Part shown: piece by piece, positions 57,742-64,000 of the stretch
How positions within the stretch are numbered: position 1 is the stretch's first letter
Layout: every line of letters begins with the position of its first letter
Assembly: GCA_035578175.1 (NCBI GenBank)
Contig: JAQMRL010000003.1
Coordinates: forward strand, 93,722,469-93,786,468
Reading direction: 5' to 3'
Source of the DNA: Catonia carolina
Taxonomy: Eukaryota > Arthropoda > Insecta > Hemiptera > Achilidae
Length of the DNA stretch: 64,000 nt
Made by a program: the position numbers and the translations under genes
Notes under the pieces: model-generated
Databases searched by the model: none
Seen by the model: only the letters and a program-made list of their open reading frames with translations
What the model was told of the DNA's origin: nothing

Positions 57742-59167
57742 AAGTGGTTGTGGACAGGTAAATTTGTTTTGAATGCTAAGGTCCATTTATTTCTTAATTA
57801 TTGTCAAATTTAGGCTTACATTTTGTAATTAATTTGTAATCTAATTGTATCTGTTAGAAGTGTAAGTTTTACAACTAATTGTAATTATTAATTGTGTCAA
57901 TAAATAATTGTTATAAGTTAAAAGAAAGTCTGTTTGTTATTTATTATATCCAGTCCCCCAACGAAGCTAACCATAGGTTTTACAATATTGATTTGATGCT
58001 CACACACAGTTGATTGCATGATCAGCTGCATAGGCAAAAAAAGTAAGGCTATCATTTCCAACTGTAATTTAGAAAATGATTACACTATTTCACCAGTTCA
58101 GAACATACATACAGTATTCGTTAATGACTTCACATACTAATTTCACATAAAACATAATTAAAAAACCTGTTAAAAAAATAAAAATTGTGTACGCTTAACC
58201 CCTAAAAAGTAAAATTATTGGGGAAATTACTAATATTAGTTATTTTAGAACAAAATTTAATCTTTATGGAAATATTCCTGGAGTATGGTAGGCTATATAC
58301 TGTAACCCCCGCTCGCTTTACTTCGAATTCATAAACATTTTATTTTACTTACTAATCTTACAACATTTTTCATAGTATTAGGTTTAGAAGCATCAATTTC
58401 TAGTTATATAGATTTTACAATGTTCAAGTAGGTAACTAGAAATTGCTTCGGCAAACTTCTTTAGTATACAATACAACAATATGGTTTAATACATTTTTAC
58501 GTAAAAGGTTAATTTTGAGAAACTCAACTTTAGCACAGTTTTTATATAACTATCGTACATTATCGCTGAACTTAAAGTCAAATCAGAAAACATTAAATGT
58601 AATAATTGTGTTGAATTTTAGTTAGGTATGTATTTTTTGGCCTAAAGCTGTACTTTTGAAAAATAATTTCACGAACTTTTAATTTTATTTCTTTAGAAGT
58701 AGATTTCCAATTCTTAGTGAGCACCTGCGATCGAAATGGTTCGTATTTATTATTTACAATCAAATTAGATAAATAGTGGTTTTTTCATATAACTTTTTTT
58801 TAATGCATAATCTGTTGTATAACAATAAATGCAACTTATCAATAATTAGATTTAACACATGCAAAAATTACAACCCACTGGTGTAATTAACAAATTATAA
58901 CATTAAAACATATTATACTGTTCTTATTTATTATTTACAATCAAATTAGATAAATAGTGGTTTTTTAAATAAAAAAATAACCAAAACCACCTTAAAACGA
59001 AAAAAAAACAAAATGAGAAGTAATAAATAATAAGCATATGATTCCGAAATATATGTACACCGAACTTTACTGGAGATAATTAAAAATTTTCATTCAGTTA
59101 TTTACAACATTCGCGCTCAAACACGCCATCTACAGAATATTAACATTACAATTTTAAAATAACACTA
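57742..59167. other. Upstream intron or flank
   Basis: AT-rich; holds the 47-bp direct repeat at 58745/58925 and otherwise chance ORFs. Confidence 0.5.
58744..58970. repeat. Spaced direct repeat of ~47 bp
   Basis: TTTATTATTTACAATCAAAT... at 58745-58790 recurs almost exactly at 58925-58970, 180 bp apart. Confidence 0.85.
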
Positions 59168-59455
59168 TCAGAATCGCCCAGGGAGATCCCACACTGTAGC
59201 ACGTTTTAGTCTATGACCATCATTACTGTTGTCTAAGAGATTCAGTGCTAAGTGATTTACGTGGTTGTTTAGACGTTTGATGTATTTACAACTGAAACTT
59301 CGTATTTCTTTTCGTAACGTCTGCACATTCATGTCACGATGTATATTGGCATTGGTAATATACCACGGTGCATTTAGTATGGTCCGCAGAGCTTTTGATT
59401 TAAACCGTTGCAGAATCTCGATGTTTGAAATGGAACTTACGCACCAAATTTCAAG
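59168..59455 (-). mobile_element. Jockey-clade LINE C-terminal fragment, frame open
   Basis: 95 codons without a stop: SNIEILQRFKSKALRTILNA, PWYITNANIHRDM, LRKEIRSFSCKYIKRLNNH, LALNLLD. This is the C-terminal block typical of Jockey-type ORF2. There is no ATG start and nothing recognisable upstream. Confidence 0.85.
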
Positions 59456-60284
59456 TTTCTAGACTCTAATGTTTTGGAGATTTTGAGATGAGTGTGTGGA
59501 TTTTGCTTGTATAGATTATGGCGAATTATTATAACTACTGTATCTTACATTCAAGATAACACTAGATTTTTAAATTTTTATTTTCACAGTAGATTTTAGA
59601 TATGTTACATTTTTTTGGAACAGATACAAGTTCTGCTATCACAAATACATAAGTAAGTACTACAGGCCTAAATATAAAATGATATTATTATTGTTATTTT
59701 TGCGCGTATTAGATTTTCTCTTGATAAAGTAAATAGGTTTTTATACTCATAAAGTGAAACAAATGGAAAAAGCTGGTATATTCACGTTTCAACTTTTTTT
59801 ATTTATACTATAGAAATTGCTATTTCTTTAGCACATATCTTTTATTTAGCTAAAAAGATTAGGGGCTTTATAAATTGTAATAAGGATTTATGCACATATA
59901 ACGTACGCACACGAACTAGAATATACACACGCACACGAACACACAAATAAAATATTATACCCTAGAATTCTAACGTAGTGTACGAATTCTAACGAGGAGG
60001 CACATTCATTTGAACACTAAATACAGAGGCAATCTTCTAAAGAGAGAGAAGTCATAAATAGGGGCTTTAAAAAGATTGCCGTCAGAAAGTTGAGAAGCTC
60101 CATAAATTATCATCATAGTGGATTAAAGAAATAAAAAATTACAAACACTTAAGAACATCGGAAAAACTCTCTCTAGTCTGTTTTCTTAACAATTTTTTAT
60201 ACCTTCCTGATGTGACTTTTCAGTTATCATTCATAATGTAAATATTTTACGAGTCAACTAATAATACGTTATTTACTTTTTTAT

Positions 60285-61287
60285 CAATTTTTACTTTCTC
60301 TTGCCTATATGAATATACAGGAAGGAAAGTATTGTTTTCATGTCGATTTTTCGGAATCGAGTTTTCACCGGATGTAGGATACACGTTTTCAGACGCCATG
60401 AACCCAAAAAACATGTTTTTAGCGATTGTTCTCTCTCTCTCTCTGTGTGTTTGTGTGTGTGCGCGCGCGCGCGTGTGTGCGCGCGTGCGTGTGCGCGCGC
60501 GCGCGTGTGTGTGTGTGTGTGAACAGAATATCTCAAGAACGGAACCTCGTACGAACTTAAAACTTAAGTTAGACACCACTACCGGACCCGGCACGAATAT
60601 TTTCTTCAAAATCGGTCAACCGGAAGTAGTAGTTTATTCGTGTAATTTTTCACTTTTTTGCTATTTTCTCAAAAACTGGTCCTATAATTTTTTTTTTAAC
60701 AATCGCCACGTTTACTAAATGTTTTTTGCTTTACAAGAAAGAGTCATGTTTGCTGAAATTCTTGGAGAGGCTGTTTTCCCGTAAAAAAATTGTTTTTAAG
60801 ATTACTGCTTTAATGTGCATTTTAGCGCAAAAATTTATATAATAAAAGTTGTAGAAAAATTAAAATCCTACGCTTTTATTTCAAACATTTTTTTGTATAA
60901 CGCTTAGTTTAGCGGTAATTAGCAATTTTCCGTTTTTTCTCACGAAAACTGTGTAAAAAAAAGATTTTACAATTAATAGCCTACTATGCATTTTACGACA
61001 AAAGTGTATATAATAAAATTTTTAGGAAATTAAAAGATTTACATTTTTTATTTTGAGCATTTTTCCCTACAGAGCGTAGTTTAGCGCGAAAGAGTGATTT
61101 TCCGTATTTTTAAGCCAATCTAAGGCTGATTTTCATTTTGCGTTTTTCACTCATGATTAAAATAAGGTTAGGTTTATTTGAGGTTAGTTTTTTGTTTACT
61201 TCTAATGTTTTACTACTTAGGTTATATTGTTCATTATTTGCATTGGCAAGAGAAAGTCGTGTGAGTGTTACACACCAGATTTTTATT
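60285..61287 (+). repeat. ~1-kb TG-bearing repeat, full copy
   Basis: Same structure with a compound CT/GT/GC microsatellite at 60430-60521 in place of the simple TG run. ORFs here are low-complexity shadows. Confidence 0.85.
60430..60521. repeat. Compound (CT)n(GT)n(GC)n microsatellite
   Basis: Alternating purine-pyrimidine for most of its 92 bp, including CG/GC runs that could adopt Z-DNA. Embedded in the TG-bearing repeat. Confidence 0.95.
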
Positions 61288-61710
61288 ATTTAAATTATAG
61301 GGGTACGAGATTATAAAAGTTTAGAAAACTTTGTTGTTATCCCGGTACAATATAGCTCTACTTACAAATAGAATTTCTTTCTAAAGCCTACTTGAAAAGT
61401 TAAATTTGTTACTAACACGTTCAGGGTTAATAAAAACTGTGCCAATATTGGAATACCTAAAACTAAAATCGTTTCGAGAAAACTTTAATTTGGAAATCTT
61501 TTCCATTTCTTTTGTAATTAGTTAGGGAAAATTTAGTATAAAAGCGTTTTCAAAATGTCTTTTTTATTTAATTTACTCGTATATCAGAATAATCCCCGTT
61601 TTATAAAATATTTTTGGAATGAACATGTAATTTTAAATTTTCCAGAAGTAGTTTTATATTATTTACAAAACTTAAGCTGATTAAATTTTTCAAGTAAATT
61701 AAAATTAAAA

Positions 61711-61895
61711 GTGGCCGCTTCCGTAGCGTAGTGATTAGCGTATTGGCCTGCCACGGGGAGGTCCCGGGTTCGATTCCCGGCCTGGGTCTAGAAATTTTCA
61801 CGTGTCAAATCCCACAGTAATGTTCATTATCAAACGTAGTCGCTAATGAGACCAAACAGTTGATGCGACTTTAAATAAATTAATTAAAAAAAAAG
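61711..61895 (+). mobile_element. tRNA-derived SINE, family A (best copy)
   Basis: GTGGCCGCTTCCGTAGCGTA head with GCCTGCCACG and CCCGGGTTCGATTCCCGG, close to tRNA-Gly(GCC) in the anticodon and T-arm regions. The body ends GATGCGACTTTAAATAAATT plus A run. The extra bases and the tail show that it is a SINE, not a tRNA gene. Confidence 0.88.
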
Positions 61896-62102
61896 TACGG
61901 GTATTAAATGTAAGTAAAAAAAAGTGTAAGCTAAAAAAAAGTGTAAGTAGTATTAAGTAAATTGGTTAAGTTATTTATTGCATTAGTTATAATTAGTTTG
62001 TCATTTATTGAGTAATTTAATTGTAAATTATTTGTAGATTTTAGTCACTTATTTAATTGTAATTTTTAGTAGTAAGTAATAAATACTTGTAATTTTAAAC
62101 TT

Positions 62103-62504
62103 GTTGTTGTTTAGGTCAACAGCCGAAAGGCTGGTTTGAACCTGTAGAGGTTTTACTAAGTAAAACGAGGAGTGAGGTGGTTTACCATTGCCTTCCTCAC
62201 TGAGTGGAAAAGTACGCTTAACAGCATGCCGGGCCCTCTGAAAAGCACATATTTTCCACTCTGCAAATGACACCTTCACTTCATTCACCACAGGGTCTGG
62301 CTGTATAGTGAAATTCATTACTTTCAGAGAAGATAACTCTGACTAGTGTCTTTTACACCTCTACCTCTTCTGTTCGTAAATGATTCAGTCATTTAATTGG
62401 CTGACCATGTGATAAGAAACAGAACTATTTATTTTAGCCCTGCAACAAACAGATTGAGTGTAAATAATTTGACACTCCACCTGTCTGTTATGGGCAGGTC
62501 TGTT
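62103..62504 (-). mobile_element. ~400-bp retroposon, copy 10
   Basis: Full length, target duplication ATTTTAAACTT at 62092-62102 and 62505-62515. Its ~75-codon ORF is intact. Confidence 0.9.
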
Positions 62505-62515
62505 ATTTTAAACTT

Positions 62516-64000
62516 AAGTGTGTTAATTATTTAATTTACACAGATCCTGAAACGGACCTTAGAGATAAGTGTCACCATTATTTTTATTAAACTCTAAAAA
62601 AATAAAATACTTTATTCAACTTTACAGCAAAAGTTATCAAACATGACTCATCATGGATTGATTAGTGGACATCTATTTATAGGTTACTGAGATTTTTGTT
62701 AATTTATTTATTTTGCAACTGTATAAAAACAACCATCAAAAATGTTTACAACTAAATTAAAAATAATAAAACAACTAACCGCGTTATTGGTTATGAGGAC
62801 ACTACCCAGAGATAGCTCTTCAGAAAACGATAATTGAGTTAATTGATAATTTATATTTTTGTACACGTAATAAATGTTAGAGTTAGGTTAATGTATCATG
62901 TCTCTATTACATCGGGGTTTCAGCCGTCTTTGTTCGATTTCTGTTAGGTTTGGAAAATTCATGATGCATATTAAGGATTGTTATGATTTTGAAGTTTGTC
63001 TCTGAACCAATGATGCAATTTTAGATATGTGTCGTTGACATAAGGAATACGTGTCATCGTGTAGTGCTCTATTGGATACGTAACTCGAGCAATTAGTAAT
63101 AAATTACTGAGTTAGCCTTCAAGAGTGTTCCAAAACGTTAAACAGTTAACAAAATATAAACAACATAAACATTACAGAGAGTGAGTGCAGTTATGTAATA
63201 ACATAACATGTTAATTTATACCAGGAAAAATTAAAAGATGGAGTGAAACCGGGAAAACAGGTTAAATATTTTACTTAATGCACCTCTCTGAGATTTAGGT
63301 TTGTAATTAAGTAAATATTTAAATAAATTAATCTAGAAAATTATTAAAAGCGGTCTTTAGAAAGGTTTTTATAAAAATTATAACAATCGTATGAAATTAT
63401 AAATGGTAAAATGAAATGGTTAATTTCGTTTGAAATTGATGAAACTTTTATACGATATTACTGAAGTTTATGTAATAATAAAATAATTATAAGATCATTT
63501 CTAATATTTGGAATATGATTCGTAAGATATAATTGTAACATTAACAGAAATCTGTAATAAGTAATAACCATTTTCAGATTAATTTAACGTGCCATTTGGA
63601 TGTATAAAGGCGAAGTAGCTCAGTATTACAATGCGTATATAAACAATGTAGTTAGTCGGCAACTGCATTAGTTTATATACAGGTGACACTAATGTTGGCT
63701 CGTAGTTTACGAACTCTAATGCTCGTGGTATACGTATTATGGATGTACAATTGACTTAATGGCCCATTCAAGAGCAGTTTTATAAGTCCTTCAATGAAAA
63801 CAGATGCTATTTATGAGTGCCATTTGGTAGACACCTCACTCTTGCATGGATATTAAGATGGATTTCCCAGAGTAGGGCCTACATTACAGCTGTGGAGCGG
63901 AAAAGCACGTATTTTCCCTAACCCGACCATCTAGTTAACGTAGAACCTTACAACCTTATTGCCTTTAGCTCTCATTTATAGTACACTCCTTTTATATCAT
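62516..64000. other. Right edge of the window, no gene recognised
   Basis: No coding frame. An imperfect inverted repeat around GTATATAAA...TTTATATAC at 63636-63682 is the main structure. Confidence 0.5.

Noticed and set aside
60247..60718. Several overlapping 80-128-codon ORFs
   Set aside because: They run through a CT/GT/GC microsatellite inside a dispersed repeat; low-complexity artefacts.
61720..61800. tRNA-Gly gene
   Set aside because: T-arm and anticodon region look like tRNA-Gly, but the 5' part does not fold properly and it continues into the SINE family A body.
1..64000. CRISPR array, operon or other prokaryotic system
   Set aside because: No regularly spaced repeats or dense coding; introns, SINEs and LTR elements show a eukaryotic genome.

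Overview
This 64-kb window looks like AT-rich insect nuclear DNA. The evidence is a single host gene with long TE-filled introns, GT-AG splicing, tRNA-derived SINEs, non-LTR fragments of arthropod type, Tc1/mariner and pogo elements and a Ty3/gypsy retrotransposon. A hemipteran is my best guess from the style of the SINEs, but that is inference. No bacterial features, CRISPR arrays or rRNA genes are visible, and no free-standing functional tRNA gene.

Host gene. One gene runs on the minus strand from 56044 down to the stop at 6017. I could piece together 13 exons by hand, and all phases agree: 3,099 coding bases, 1,032 codons plus stop. The protein has a C2H2 finger, Ser/Pro/Thr-rich spacers, an ELM2 domain, a SANT domain and two C-terminal C2H2 fingers. 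This is the architecture of TRERF1/ZNF541-type proteins, related to MIDEAS, the scaffold of the HDAC1/2-containing MiDAC deacetylase complex. The 5' end of the gene lies beyond or is unseen within the right part of the window. Introns range from about 1.2 kb to about 18 kb.

Mobile DNA. The 18-kb intron between the exons at 55829-56044 and 37795-37954 holds a complete Ty3/gypsy LTR retrotransposon (43636-49850). It has near-identical 552/553-bp LTRs, a tRNA-Gly-type primer site, intact gag and pol, a polypurine tract and a 4-bp target duplication. Between gag and pol lies a textbook -1 frameshift signal: slippery heptamer A AAA AAC, a 6-nt spacer, then a 13-bp stem-loop. The same intron contains a pogo/Tigger-like element (39534-40551) and a decayed mariner-like element (49887-50820). 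Elsewhere there are a fold-back mariner (13360-14084), a Mutator-like element with a 10-bp target duplication (14591-15510), MITEs, two tRNA-SINE families and at least eight non-LTR reverse transcriptase fragments. A ~1-kb repeat family carries a TG microsatellite at a fixed internal position.

The most numerous element is a ~400-bp retroposon with an (AAC)n tail, present about ten times in both orientations. Most copies have clear 8-15-bp target duplications. Several nested insertions are visible: SINE in MITE, retroposon in Mutator-like element, LINE fragment in retroposon.

Layout. 1-5.9 kb: 3' flank of the gene with two retroposon copies. 6.0-38 kb: exons separated by repeat-rich introns. 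38-55.8 kb: the large intron with the LTR retrotransposon. 55.8-56.0 kb: the first recognised exon. 56-64 kb: upstream intron or flank with repeats and no recognised exon. I found no clearly new biological system. The best novelties are the compact frameshift cassette, the retroposon family with its recurring ORF and alternative 3' ends, and the fold-back mariner.
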